Part shown: piece by piece, positions 10,561-21,567 of the stretch
Layout: each line of letters opens with the position of its first letter
Position numbering within the stretch: position 1 is the first letter of the stretch
Source: Symbiodinium natans
Taxonomy: Eukaryota; Sar; Dinophyceae; Suessiales; Symbiodiniaceae
Assembly (NCBI GenBank): GCA_905221605.1
Contig: CAJNDS010001280.1
Location: forward strand, 1-64,000
DNA length: 64,000 nt
Direction of reading: 5' to 3'
Translations under genes and position numbers: made by a program
Notes under the pieces: model-generated
Told to the model about the DNA's origin: nothing
Databases searched by the model: none
Seen by the model: only the letters and a program-made list of their open reading frames with translations

Positions 10561-12235
10561 TAATATCTGCAGTAGGGTTTAGATATCTAAAGTCAGGTAG
10601 GTAGGCAACCTTCATGCCGAATGGGCTTACTGTGGCTGGTTAGGGCTTGTTCTGCTCAGTATGGCTTCATATGGTTTGCTCTGCTTGTTGCTGCTTGTGA
10701 ACATTGTCTGCTGGTTTGTGCGGTTTGGACCTGAACAAGGTACAAAGCCAAGAACGCGAAGCTTATATTGAAATTCAGTTGTGTCTAAACCCCAGACCGC
10801 AATCCCTAAACCCTAGGTTTAAACCTACAGCCTCAATCCTGTAAGCACCAAACCTTGTGACCCCTGAACCCTTGCTCTGTCTCCCCTGAACATCTTGCCT
10901 AAAGCTCAGAACACGAAAACTAGAACAAGGTGACGGCGCCCGTACGGGGCCGTGCGTTTGGAGACATTTTTGCGCTGAGTGCGATGCGTCGCGGGTGCAA
11001 AACTCGAGAAAAACGCAAATTTTGCACGGGCGAGCAGCTGATGGAAGTCTCAAAACACTGGAGAGTCAGGCCTATATTTTTCGAGAAAAAGCCAGTTTCG
11101 CTCGAAGCGCGGTCGGATTTTCACGGTTTTTTCCTTGGGGTCCGGAATTTTCCAAGTTTCAAGCCGTGAAAAATCGTGACTTTTGCACAGCGCCAGCGCG
11201 TTTTGAATGGCGTGTATCTTGGGTTTTCAGGTGTGCTTCCCCAGAGTTATTCGCGGAGTCCTAAATTTCACCCATCGTGTTAGAAATCGTGCTCTTGCCA
11301 AAGCAGGGGCGCGTTTTCGCTTGAGGGTGTAGGGTTTAGGGTTTAGGGTTTGGGGTTCAGGGTTTCGGGTGCAGGGCCTTGGGTTTAGGGCTTAGGGGGT
11401 AGGGTTTAATGTTTAGGGTTCAGAGTTGGGGCTTAAGGTTTTAGGGTTCAGGTTCAGGGCTGTTAGGTTCAGGGTTCAGAGTTTCGGGTTTCGCGTTTCT
11501 CTGTGCTGGTGGAGGTATTAGGGAGGGTTCAGGGTCGTAGGGTTCAGTTCAGGGTTCAAGGCTTCGCGTTTCTTTGGAGGGGGGTATCAAACTGCCGGTA
11601 AAGTGGGCAAAGAAAGAGTGGACCCGAGAGCGTCATAATACACACACCCCTGCCAGCCCTCCAACCCCCGGCCCCCCCCCCCCACCCCACCCATCCCCCC
11701 ACCCGCCCCTCCCACACCCCCCGCTGCAAATTATGCTGAAACGCGCGACCCCGTAATTACGGGCGCCGTCTCCTAGAACAGCACCGGGTTTTCGTAGGGG
11801 TTTAAGGCTCAAGGTGTGTTCAGCTGTTTTGTTGTTCTCAGGTTTTCTGCTTGTGGATTTAGAGTTTACGGTTTCGGCTCTTTTGCTTCGTGAATGTGTG
11901 GTCTTCCTTTTGAGAACAAGCCGAAGCACACACACACACACACACAGACAGGCACCCGTAGCCAAAGGTTCGCAGCGGATGCGCAAACACAGAGACAAAT
12001 CAAGAGCCGCAAAAAAAACTCACACATGGTTTTGCCCTACTGTTCTTATTACGTATCAGTACAGTCATGTTGCAGCTCTTGGGGAGGCTGGGTGGGCCAA
12101 AAGCACTCCGAGCTTCGGATTCTAAGGACGCCAAAGGGGGGGGTTTAGGGTTTAGGGTTTAGGGTTTAGGGTTTAGGGTTTAGGGTTAGGGTTTAGGGGC
12201 AGATTGAATAAATCATTGCAAATCTGTTTCTTGTG
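10560..12235. other. Intergenic: arrays, poly-C/CA runs, ~150-bp degenerate repeat
   Basis: No gene supported. At 10990-11310 three diverged segments share an ATCGTGA-TTTTGCAC-GCGC theme, suggesting an old tandem repeat. 11310-11580 is TTTAGGG-derived, 11660-11725 C/A-rich, 11925-11947 a (CA)n microsatellite, and 12138-12198 a TTTAGGG array. Confidence 0.45.
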
Positions 12236-12504
12236 TAATGCTGTATTGCTCAAACTGCTTTATATGCATTGATGTTGATGTTTCAAACACTTTTGAAGCA
12301 CTTTCTGTTGTTCCCACCTTTTCAACCCCAAGCCCTAAACCCTAAACCACCCTAAACCCGCAACCCTGAACCCTAAATCCTAAACCCTTCTAGCAAAACA
12401 ATCAAGTCGGGAAGACCTGTCTCCACCAAGTCCAAGCCACAACCCAAACACACAAGTAGCCGGTATATGAGTACATAAGTTGCCAGGACCCCTGAAAACC
12501 CAAT

Positions 12505-12596
12505 AGCCCTAAACCCTAAACCCTAAACCCTAAACCCTAAACCCTAAACCCTAAACCCTAAACCCTAAACCCTAAACTCTAAACTCTAAACCCTAA
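12505..12596. repeat. CCCTAAA array
   Basis: About thirteen near-perfect units, the last ones drifting to CTCTAAA. It lies just left of the exon-like island at 12616. Confidence 0.9.
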
Positions 12597-12615
12597 CTGG
12601 CGCCTTCTCCTGCAG

Positions 12616-12681
12616 TCGCAACGGGAGCAGTCGCCTCGCCCGGGACTCCTGCATAGCCCACAGTGGCATCTCTGGCTTAGG
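12616..12681 (+). CDS. Exon-like island, unknown product
   Basis: Acceptor TTCTCCTGCAG, 66-nt open frame (RNGSSRLARDSC...), then donor GGTGCTT. A CCCTAAA array is on the left; MITE-related DNA follows. No homology claimed. A frame this short can occur by chance. Confidence 0.3.
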
Positions 12682-12689
12682 GTGCTTCA

Positions 12690-13640
12690 TAACCCAATGA
12701 GAACTGCACTTATCGCCAACTTATAACCATATTAGGGCACTTAAAAGGCTTCTAAGTGGGTTATAAGTACAGTTATAATTGGATTACGTTTTTGGGGGGC
12801 CTCCTTCAAGGGGATTCTATACTATTTGGGGTAGAGGTACCCTATTTTTGGAAAATACCCTTTGAGTACCATGAACCTCCAAGCAGTGGCTGCTCTGGCT
12901 TAGGGTTCAGGGTTTAAGGGTCTAGGGGCCCAGGGGTTCAGGGCTGGGTTCAGCGTTTGGTGGCTTAGGGGTTTAGGGTGATCAGGGGTTGTTTAGGGCG
13001 GGGTCGAGGGGTTTAGGTTTTAGGGGGGGAAGGGGTGGGGGGTCATTGGCCAATATTACATATGGTTCCAGGTAGGCTCTGAAGACTGGTAGTGCTTTTT
13101 TTTCGAGAGCTCTTTGAACCTCTATACCCTCAAACTTCAACCCTACTTGGAGGTTCAGGGTACAAGTTTCACTGAACTTATAACCCAACCATAACCAAAG
13201 TAAATACTTAGGGGCTTCTAAGTGGCTTATCAGTACAGTTGTACGGTGATGATTGGGTTGTAAGTACCCTGACCCTCCAAGTCAGCCCTACAGCCTAAAG
13301 TCTCTCAACCTTCAATTTAGGGTTTAGGGTTTAGGGTTTAGGGTTTAGGGTTTAGTGTTTAGGGTTTAGGGTTAGGGTTTAGGGCTTAGGGTCAATCCTA
13401 GAGACGAAAACCCGAAACCCAAGATTCCAACCCGGATAGGGGTTTCAGGTTTTGGGTTTAGGGGCCTATCTCAAAATATGCAAGAAGCAGGTTGTTTGGT
13501 CTTGAGGGGTTAGGGTCTTGGGGGTTAAATTTTAAGGGTGTTAGAGCCTTAAGGGTTTCAGGGTCTTAGTGTGCTTGGGGTTTTCGGTTTTGGGGTTTAG
13601 GGCTTGAGGGATTTGAGGGTTTAGCTGCTTAGGAGTTTTT
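12690..13640. other. Intergenic: fold-back element remnants and arrays
   Basis: Contains a partial TTATAACC/GGTTATAAGTAC fold-back at 12690-12885, G-rich TTTAGGG derivatives (12900-13060), the element at 13144-13281, and a TTTAGGG array at 13316-13385. Confidence 0.5.
13144..13281. mobile_element. Fold-back element, MITE-like (GGAGGTTC family)
   Basis: Left end TACTTGGAGGTTCAGGGTAC and right end GTACCCTGACCCTCCAAGT are inverted copies, with AACTTATAACCCAA/TTGGGTTGTAAG just inside. About 138 bp, non-coding. Same family as the copies at 21.6, 34.3, 41.6 and 43.9 kb. Confidence 0.75.
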
Positions 13641-13644
13641 GGGG

Positions 13645-14010
13645 TCACACGCTGATTGTGCCGCGTTGCCACGGCACTGGATTGCTCTCTCTCGCGGCAC
13701 TGACGGTCTTCACCACTTCTGCAATGGTCGTTGTCACATCCAATTTCGCAACTGGCTCGGCACGGCAACAAAGCCGATCGCCCTCTGTGAGGGCTTTCAT
13801 TTGGTTCGAAGAGAAACCTTTTCCCCATCAGGCGGTAGCCCATGCTTCTCAGCACACAGGCCACGAAGGTAGTTTTGGTGGTCAAGGAAGCCACGAGTTC
13901 GGGACCTGTCTCCAGCGGGCAGACTTCTTGCTGGGCATGCTCGCCCGGCATCACTGGCGGTACAGATTTGTCCAATGGTAGTACCGCCTCGAGACGTACT
14001 TGCCAGGGTA
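13645..14010 (-). CDS. Uncharacterised protein, two exons, 5' partial
   Basis: No family recognised. Upstream exon 13858-14010 follows a TTCCAAG acceptor and reads VPWQVRLEAVLPLDKS... SLTTKTTFVA. A 40-nt GT-AG intron (13818-13857) joins in phase 1 to exon 13645-13817 (FSSNQMKALTEGDR... TTIAEVVKTVSAAR...), which ends QRGTISV and TGA. Retaining the intron puts the second exon out of frame. The second exon has an amphipathic helical section near its end. The stop codon precedes TTTAGGG-like DNA by only a few dozen bases. The initiator exon should lie above 14010 but a CCCTAAA array starts at about 14080 and I see no start there. Confidence 0.55.
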
Positions 14011-14166
14011 CTTGGAATTCAAATATTTATCGACACTGCCGGCTTTTCCTGAGCGTTCGAACCACTGCTGGCGCAATCGAACCCTAACCCCTAACCCCTA
14101 GACCCCTAACCCTAAACCCTAAACCCTAAACCCTAAACCCTAAACCCTAAACCCTAAATCCTTCAG

Positions 14167-14262
14167 GATGGGGATCTGGGCTCCGCACCTCGACGACCGC
14201 CACTTCGTACTCCGTGTGGGAAATTTCCTGAACAACCTTCGAAGACAAAACGCTGCATCTTG
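14167..14262 (+). CDS. Exon-like island, unknown product
   Basis: Acceptor AAATCCTTCAG, then G plus an ATG-led frame (MGIWAPHLDDRHF VLRV...), donor TTGGTCCCT. CCCTAAA arrays lie on both sides (14100-14158 and 14290-14400). Composition is good for coding, but there is no independent support. Confidence 0.4.
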
Positions 14263-15328
14263 GTCCCTAGACTCTGTAATCCCAAAGCCTAAACCCTAAA
14301 TTCTATAACCCTAAACCCTAAACCCTAAACCCTAAACCCTAAACCCTAAATTCTATAACCCTAAACCCTAAACTCTACCTACAACCCTAAACCCTCAACT
14401 CTGGGACCTTGTACACCCGGCTGGGAGTGGGTTTTTGGGGCTAGGGGGCTTTTAGAGGGTAAACAGGGAAAATTCTAGTTTGGGGTTGAGGGTTTAGGGT
14501 TTGGGGTTTAGGGTTGAGGGTTTAAGGACCTTAAGGGCTTAAGTTTTAGGGTTTAGAGGCTTGAAGGGCTTAAGGGATTTAAGCACTTAAGGGCTTCAGG
14601 GCTTACAGGGGCTTGGGCGTTGAATGGGCTTTAGGCTCCGGGGTTTTACGGGTTTGGGGTTTCATGGTTGGGGGTTAAGGGGTTTAGGGGTTTGAGGAAT
14701 GACAGGCCTTTTAGGGTTTAAGGGATTTTAGGGCTTAGGGTTTAGGGTTTAGGGTGGTCGTCTGCCATGGGGTTTGAAGCTTGGGGGTTTGCATTTGGCT
14801 TCAGGGGCAGGTAGCTATGTAGCTGACAGTCTAAGGGTTTAGGGTTTAGGGTTTAGGGTTTTAGGGTTTAGGGTTTAGGGTTTAGGGCTAGGGTTCAGGG
14901 TTTAGGGTTTAGGGCTAGGTTTAGAGTTTAGGCCTAGGGTTTAGGGGTTTAGGGCCCGAATCCCTGAGACGCCGCCACTGCCTTAGGCCTATGCCAGAGC
15001 ACCTCCACAAAGGATGCGGGAACCTAAAACCCCCAACTGCCCAAACCCTAAACCCTAAACCCTAATCCCTAAACCCTAATTAAACCCAAAAACCCTGAAC
15101 CCTAAACCCTGAACTCTGAACCCTAAACCCTAAATCGCAGCTTCCCTCATCCCTGAAGGTGTGCGAACCTTTGGATGCCGGCCTGTCTTAGCTGTCCAGT
15201 ACCTAAGGGTTTTAAAGGTTAACCTTTGGGATTATAAGGGGAATATATTAACCCAAAAAGGTTAAAGGTTACCTACTCTACTACTAAGCTGTTGAACCTG
15301 TCAAAACTCCTCTCCCGCGGGGCTGCAG
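14263..15328. repeat. Dense telomere-like DNA, both orientations
   Basis: Mostly CCCTAAA (14290-14400, 15040-15135) and TTTAGGG derivatives (14480-14950), with a small palindrome around 15200-15280 (AAAGGTTAACCTTTGGG against AACCCAAAAAGGTTAAAGG). No gene seen. Confidence 0.7.
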
Positions 15329-15413
15329 GGGTTGCCGCTTCCGCAACCAAGCACGGAAGACGCAACGGAGAGGCTAAGTCTGCTCACCCTAAGGGACCAC
15401 GTGCCTTTTGAGG
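15329..15413 (+). CDS. Exon-like island, donor inside TTTAGGG array
   Basis: Acceptor GGGGCTGCAG, 28 codons (GLPLPQPSTEDATERLSLL...), then GAGG followed directly by GTTTAGGGTTTAGGG, so the array itself would supply the 5' splice site. The array then turns into a TTTAGGG/TTTGGGG higher-order pattern (15430-15505). Confidence 0.45.
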
Positions 15414-15419
15414 GTTTAG

Positions 15420-15508
15420 GGTTTAGGGTTTAAGGTTTGGGGTTTAGGGTTTAGGGTTTGGGGTTTAGGGTTTAGGGTTTGGGGTTTAGGGTTTAGGGTT
15501 TGGGGTAA
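15420..15508. repeat. 21-bp higher-order telomere-like repeat
   Basis: Two TTTAGGG units alternate with one TTTGGGG unit, repeated about four times. A 21-bp unit has therefore been amplified as a block instead of each heptamer mutating alone. Confidence 0.8.
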
Positions 15509-15876
15509 AGGTCCATGTGTCTATAGGCAAACTGTAGAGACTGGAGCGTTTGGGTTTTTTCATGTGTCCGACACTCGGGCCTAAAGGGTTTAGGGTTTAG
15601 GCATTCAAGTTTGTATCTACGATGTTATGCCAAAAATAAAGGGATGAGGGTTTAGGTTTAAGGTTGACTATTGTATATACTACGTTCTTAGATTTAACTG
15701 TGTATACGGCATGATGCCCATACTATCGGGTTTAGGGCTTGGGGTGTACTATAGAGTTTAGGGTTTAGGGTTGTGGGGGGCCTTCAGGGTAAGGTGCTTT
15801 GCGCAGGTACGCGAAGGGCCTTCAAGGCTGTGCGAAGTGCCCTTCAAGGCTGCGTAACGCCGGATTGAGCCCCGCA

Positions 15877-16964
15877 CTAAACTCGCACACATCCAGCAGG
15901 GAATGAGGTCGCATTCTGCGCGCGACCCTCGAAAAGCTGAAACTCATCCAAGAAGCGGGTGAAGCCCAGAAAGAGGTCCGCGACGTCTGGTATGGATGCC
16001 GAACCCTCATCAGTTTCGAAGAGGATCCTTTCCATGCCGGCTTCGGAGACACGGATGCCCCAATACGCCCGAGCATCGCCCCCCGTGACTTCTCTCAAAT
16101 ACGCATTATCTATGTCAGCTTGCAACACGTGCTGCACATATGACCAGAGCGGAGTGCTCACTGAAGGAGGGAGCTGGTAAGTGTGTATGGTCTCCGACCA
16201 GGGATCCTCCCATTGGTACTTGTAGATCAATATTGACGGCGCCTCCCAGTTGTCCGTGCGCAGTTCGAGTTTATGTGTCCTGTTCGAATCCTCGCTGCGC
16301 AGCCGGATGACGGCCGGAAGCCTCGGGCGTGGTTGAAGTGTTTTTCGGCGAGCAGACGCGAGCGTGGACGCTTCGGCGACTAAATCTTCTCGTTCCACAA
16401 AGCATTCCGTGGAGATGCCCGCCTTGTCAACATGTCCTTCAGCTTCTTCGTCGTAAGCTTGTTCAGCATGGGCCTGGTGGACACAGGTAAGACGTCCAAC
16501 AGAACCAGCTGAGGATAGAATCTCAAAACATCAGTGGCCAGCCACGTGCCGGACTCCAACCCGAAGGAAAAGAACACATAGTCATGAAGTCGCCACAAGC
16601 AACCTCTTGCGCCACTGCGTTCCTCCATTGCCACATCGCCTATGAGATATGGGCACGCCGGGAGCAACACCAAGGCCCCCTTTGCCAAACAGCTTTCAAT
16701 AGTCCAGGATTCTGGAAGAACCTCGAAGGAGAGTGTGCTATGGATCAGGGACACTCGATCTCCTCCTGAGTCAATCTCGCAAGCAGCAATTACCATACCT
16801 TCAGGATCCTTGTTCTTCAGCACCTCGGCTTTCAAAGCTCCAAGAAGATCCCAGGGCAGTAGCCGAAAATTCTCCGCCTCATCCAGCAACTGGAAACTTG
16901 GGACTTCCACTGTGGGCTCGACCCGAAGCATGTCAGCGCAGATAACAGACCTGATCTCCACCAT
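15877..16964 (-). CDS. Uncharacterised 348-aa protein, two exons
   Basis: No family recognised. ATG at 16964 (MVEIRSVICADML...) lies just after GGGCCAG, a possible trans-splice acceptor. Exon 1 (16550-16964) and exon 2 (15877-16508) are in different frames. They join in phase 1 if a 41-nt intron (16509-16549, GC donor, ATCCTCAG acceptor) is removed. GC donors are reported in dinoflagellates; other donors nearby cannot be excluded. Exon 1 is rich in hydrophobic strand-like segments (LVLLPACPYLIGDVA, WLATD). Exon 2 opens with an acidic/Ala-rich part, then WEAPSILIYKYQWEDPW, and later SIPDVADLFLGFTRFLDEF. No membrane span or signal peptide is obvious. Another frame above the ATG (16967-17076, GVIHSAWNMRAWDTE...) also looks coding and might be an earlier exon. 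The GTPase gene lies just upstream on the same strand. Confidence 0.6.
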
Positions 16965-17194
16965 CTGGCCCTCCAAATACCTCCTGCCAGTTTACAGCTT
17001 CAGTTTCAGTATCCCATGCCCTCATGTTCCACGCTGAATGTATTACGCCCATTTCCTCTGGTGAGTGTCTGGTTACTCCCCCTTCCCCCCGCCTCCAAAG
17101 AAAAGACCACATCATGGGTTTAGGAGATAAGACTTGCCGGCCTCCAAAAAAATGCTCGCTTGAAACCATTTAGGGTCTAGGGAGGGAGAGATTG

Positions 17195-18548
17195 TCAAAC
17201 AATGTGCCCTGAACTAGTCTTCAAAACACGACGCAGTTGAGAGGTGTGCCTCTGCTCCACTGCCCTACAGTCCCTCTGAGAGTACCCATATATGTACCCA
17301 ATGCCAGGCCACCTACGATGCTTGATTACGGTAGCAGTTGCAGTGCCCCTCCTCTCGGCCAGTGACTTCCCGGAGCTGTAGGCTCCGAACTTGGATCGGC
17401 AGTCGAACGGGCGCTGTTGCTTGACGTGCAGCTTGAAGCGTTGGACTTCTTGCAGAACCAGCGAAGCTTCATCGTCATCGTCCTCCTTTTGAATGAGCTA
17501 TTCTTCTTAGTATGTTTCAAAAATTATGATTATGACTATGATACATTAAACACGATCTTTTCAAGTGAAGCTCCCCGAAAACTAATCCCAACCCTGAACA
17601 AAGAGCCTCGTACATGGCATCGAAGAAGAAGAACTTCATTTGCTCCAACATTGCCTCTGAGGGCGGGCTTGCTAGCTGCCGCAGATTCTTCAACATCGCT
17701 TCTCGCCGAAATCGTTCATTGTGAGGGCCCCGTTTCTTGACAGACTTCCGGTCCACTGCCCAATGGGTATAAATAATGACCACGTGGGCCCAGAACTGAG
17801 GTCCAAACGTTCCTTGCAGCAAGTGGAGCATCCGGCCGTGCTGCCCTGTAAATCGCACTTGCCCTGCATGAAAGACAAGTGCGAACACCGTCACGAAACC
17901 TAGCTCCTCTCGAAGAATGTTTAAGGTTTGGGCCATTTGCTCAACATCCAGGTCGTCTGACCCAGCACCAAAGCCTGGTGTGTCCACCATCCAGAAACGC
18001 GAGCCGCTACCTGACCACCTACAACTCTTCAGTGCAGCCGTCTTGGTGCATGCCTCAGTTCCAGCGCAAGCCGGGAACATCTCCGAACGCTGTACACCGC
18101 CCTCTTCTTTCAAGTCGCCCGCAAGAAGGCCTGCAAGCGTGCTTTTCCCCACTCCTGTCTCGCCCAGCAAGCACACGAACTGCAAATCGTTTGGGGGCCT
18201 TGGGCCACTGCTGGCCTCTTTTCGATAGTTCTGCAACTCCAACTCTGCAACACGCTGCTCAAGACTCGGTGCATCTTCCCCGCAGCTGGACCCCATCGGA
18301 CGTGGCCTCCTATCAAGGGAAGAAGGCTCCATGGACGTTCCGAGAACACTCCGTAAGTCCGAATCAGTCTTTAAGTCCGAAGGTTCCATTGCGCGTCTGC
18401 ACTTCGGACACGATGCCTTTCCAGAGTCGACACACTCGCTGCATGCGAAATGCTTCTCTCTGCCATCGCAGCGCTCACAAAGGAAATACTTCTTTGTCTC
18501 TCCATCACAGAAATAACATCGCTCTCGCCTGGGTTGGGTATCGAGGCC
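17195..18548 (-). CDS. RING-like zinc finger + AIG1-like GTPase, 5' partial
   Basis: Probably a GTP-binding protein of the AIG1/IAN-like P-loop class with an N-terminal cysteine-rich zinc finger. Numbering is from the acceptor CTACAG at 18549. Residues 11-50 carry C-x2-C-x9-C-x2-C-x5-H-x2-C-x2-C-x7-C-x2-C. A short coiled segment (LEQRVAELELQ) follows, then P-loop GETGVGKS (129-136), DTPG switch-II motif (189-192) and a G4-position YTHW (260-263), which is not the usual N/TKxD. The first in-frame ATG (18389) lies after the zinc finger, so starting there would discard the finger. I infer a missing 5' exon above 18549. At the 3' end an 85-nt GT-AG intron (17498-17582) leads to exon 17195-17497 with an acidic EDDDDEA and a basic helix. 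The donor is the least certain point; without splicing the ORF stops at 17517. Known AIG1-type proteins act in immunity or membrane processes; the role here is unknown. Confidence 0.7.
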
Positions 18549-20796
18549 CTGTAGACAATGAAGTTCTTAGGATTATATAGGCTAGTCTAACCCAAAATGC
18601 TAACCCTAACCTAGGTTCCACCTAAACCCTAAATCCCTAAACCCTAAACCCTGTAAGCCCTGAACCCTAAACATGGAAATATCAACCGCAGTCGCCCGTG
18701 CGAAGCAGTGGTTGAAGAAGTCGCGGTGGGCTCATCGACACCGCGGACTGACATGGCGCGAAACTTCGCGATTTTCTTAGTACGGCATGAGGGAATTACA
18801 TATCCCCTCATCCAAATATATGTCGATATCTGTATCTGTTTATATGTATATACACATGTATGTATATATGTGTATATATGTGTATATATATATGCATAAA
18901 CATATACATATATATATATATACATATGTTAGCATGTGCATATATACATGTGTTGGGGGTACCTTACTGGGGTCCTTATTATAGAGGAGTCCGACTATTT
19001 GTGGGGACTATATTCATCTTCGGGGTCCCCGATTTTCGTGCACGCCCCATATTGCCGTATGTGCTGTTTTTTTGCACTTATATACCTCATATACATTGTC
19101 GAAGAACACTGCTCGCCCGTCTCTCTCTCTCTCTCTGCATCTGCGTTCTGAGCCGACGTTGGGTGGAATCCCACACAACGCCGCAAACGCTGCAGTCTAG
19201 GATGTTCAGGCTTAGGGGTTGTCTGGGCTCCGGGCAGGTGGCCTAAGGAAAGATGCTGAGGGAAGGTTGCAGAGAATAGCCAGCTCCATGAAAAAATTTG
19301 AGTTCCGACTCTTGAGACGGAACTCTGACCCCCAAGCTCCTTCGACTCTTGGAGCTCAAACCTGAAACCTTCAACTTTTTCTAGAGGCTCCAGTACCCCT
19401 TAATTGCAGAAGAGTCCTTACCTTCTACTGCAGGGATCGTAGTCCGTTTTCAGGGATCTAAACCCTGAACCCCATAAGCCCGAAACCCTGATCCCTAAGC
19501 CCTGAACCTTGAACCCCAACCAAACCCCAACTGCTAAACCCTAAACCCTAAACCGTAAACCCTAAACCCTAAACCCTAAACCCAAAACCCTAAACCCTGA
19601 ACCCTAAACCCTAAGCCTTCCTTAGGAGGCTATTAGATCCAAAAAAAGCCGAGACACGAAGTCGACGGTCACCGCCTCTGCAGGGCGGACGGTGAGTGCA
19701 AGTAAGGGTTCCCCTACTAACCCCTGTTTAGGGTTTAGGGTTTAGGGTTCAGGGTTTAGGGTTTAGGGTTGTGCGTTTAGGGCTCTCATGGGCTCATGGC
19801 GGGTTGGGGTTTAAGGTTTCGGGTTTCGCGTTCAGGGTTCAGGCTTGACAGAGGCTGATAGGGGTTTATGAAGGGCCGATAGTCGATAAGCCAGGTTGGC
19901 CATTAAAGCCCTCTGCAAAAATTCTTAGTAAGGTCTGCTTCAACACACAAACTATCCCGAGGGGGCCAACCCCGGTAAGGGATCTTCAAGTCAGGGGTTC
20001 AACCCTAAACCCTAAACCCTATATAAACCGATCAGGGGCTTATGAGGGGTTTGTGAAGGGTTGATAAGGGGCTTATCGCTGCAGCTGCACATGTCTACCC
20101 TTGAAAACCCTACTAAAGCACCTCAAAGTTTAGGGTTTAGGGTCTCAAGTTTGAGGGCTTCAGGGTTTTGGGTTCAGGGTTTGTTTTAGGGCTTGGCCCT
20201 GGATCCCGAAACGCGCAAAACTATGGCACCACCGCTGAGCCCTTGCTTGCATTGGAGATTCCCTCAATCAAGGTCTGTTGGTGCAACTAGACCATAAAGT
20301 AACATAGGATTACAAAGGGCGCCCTTTTTTTTAAAGTTTATAAGGGAACTCAAAAACTAGAATAAGGGCTGTGAACTTCGAACCCTGGATATTAAACTCT
20401 AAACCAGAGATATTATACCCTAAGCCATAGATATTCAACCCTCCAGCACAGATACTCAATCCTCAAGCAGAGATACTAACCTACACCCGCGATTCTAATT
20501 AAGCACTAATGACCCACTTAGCGTCAACGTAAAAGCAGGGACACGAAACCCTAAACCCCCTATAGCCTAAACTACTATTTGCTTACGAACCCCCCAAAAA
20601 GTCAGGTGAACAATTAAGCCCTAAAGTACCCGTTAAGGAAGAATAATCCACATGTTGGGGTGGCCTTTGGCAAATTGTCGTAAGCCCATGATATTCAAAA
20701 CCCCAAACATCTAAACCCTAATCCCTCAACCCTCAACCCTTAACCCTCAACCCTCAACCCTAAACCCTAAACCCTAAACCCACCCAGGGCCCATAG
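18549..20796. other. Intergenic: microsatellite, arrays, possible small exon
   Basis: 18820-18935 is a TATATG/TATGTA microsatellite, and the tyrosine/isoleucine-rich ORFs over it are artefacts. A (TC)n run lies near 19122-19136. CCCTAAA arrays sit at 19540-19615 and TTTAGGG at 19725-19770. A short segment ending GGCGGACG at 19691, followed by the strong donor GTGAGTGC, could be the 3' part of an exon, but its start is unclear. The rest is telomere-like degenerate sequence. Confidence 0.5.
18820..18935. repeat. TATATG-type microsatellite
   Basis: Alternating TATATGTGTATA words with dinucleotide periodicity. Confidence 0.85.
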
Positions 20797-20871
20797 TTGT
20801 TGGTCAACTTCGCCTGGTCGATGGCTTCAAAGAGCAGTCGGACGCGGACGGGTCCAGGAACCTCTCTCTTG
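20797..20871 (+). CDS. Exon-like island, phase 0, unknown product
   Basis: Between a CCCTAAA array (20757-20782) and a TTTAGGG array (from 20874). Acceptor GCCCATAG, exactly 25 codons (LLVNFAWSMASKSSR...), donor TTGGTAGGGTTTAGGG with the GT leading into the array. Confidence 0.45.
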
Positions 20872-20994
20872 GTAGGGTTTAGGGTTTAGGGCTTAGGGCT
20901 TAGGGCTTCGGGTTTGGGGTTTAGGGTTTCCCCTAAACCCCTAAACCCCTGCAGCCCTAAACCCTAAACCCCAAGCCCTAAACCTTAGGGTTTA

Positions 20995-21128
20995 GGGTTT
21001 AGGGTTTAGGGTTTAGATGGGTTTAGGGTTTAGATGGGTTTAGGGTTTAGATGGGTTTAGGGTTTAGATGGGTTTAGGGTTTAGATGGGTTTAGGGTTTA
21101 GATGGGTTTGGGGTTTAGATGGGTTTAG
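20995..21128. repeat. 17-bp higher-order repeat GATGGGTTTAGGGTTTA
   Basis: About seven tandem copies of a 17-bp unit made of two telomere-like heptamers plus three extra bases (GAT). One copy has drifted to TTTGGGG. Confidence 0.9.
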
Positions 21129-21567
21129 GGTTGAGGGTTCTGGGTTTAGGGTCCTTAGAGGCTGGGGAGTCATGTATGGCGTTTCAGGTCGTACGGAGGG
21201 TTTTGGGTGTACTGTAGGGCATCGGATCGTGTTCACGGAGAAACACCTTTTTGGTTTGGGGGTGATGGGCATTTGGGGTTCAGGGTGTTTACGGGATCGT
21301 TTCCTCCATTGGGTTTGTTGATTGGGTGATGATGACATGACTTTATGAGGCTCGTTTTTGTTGGAGCCACTAACCCTCCCTGGACACTGAACTTCACAAG
21401 GAAAAGCCCTAAACCCCAAACCCTAAACACTTTCAAGCCTTAGCCGGCCTTGACTGTCCAACTGCCTAGCTCCAGCCTACAATAACATGTCATGTTGAAC
21501 ACCCTACTAAAGCCTGAGCCCTAACCCACAAACCCGAATCCACCCATCTCCACCCTCATACTTGAAG

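Noticed and set aside
11574-11756. Proline-rich ORF
   Set aside because: Translation of a C/A-rich low-complexity run.
17326-17520. Separate 64-aa minus ORF after the GTPase
   Set aside because: It is out of frame with the more coding-like EDDDDEA... frame that continues the GTPase across a short intron.
18644-19246. Tyr/Ile-rich ORFs
   Set aside because: They translate TATATG microsatellite DNA.
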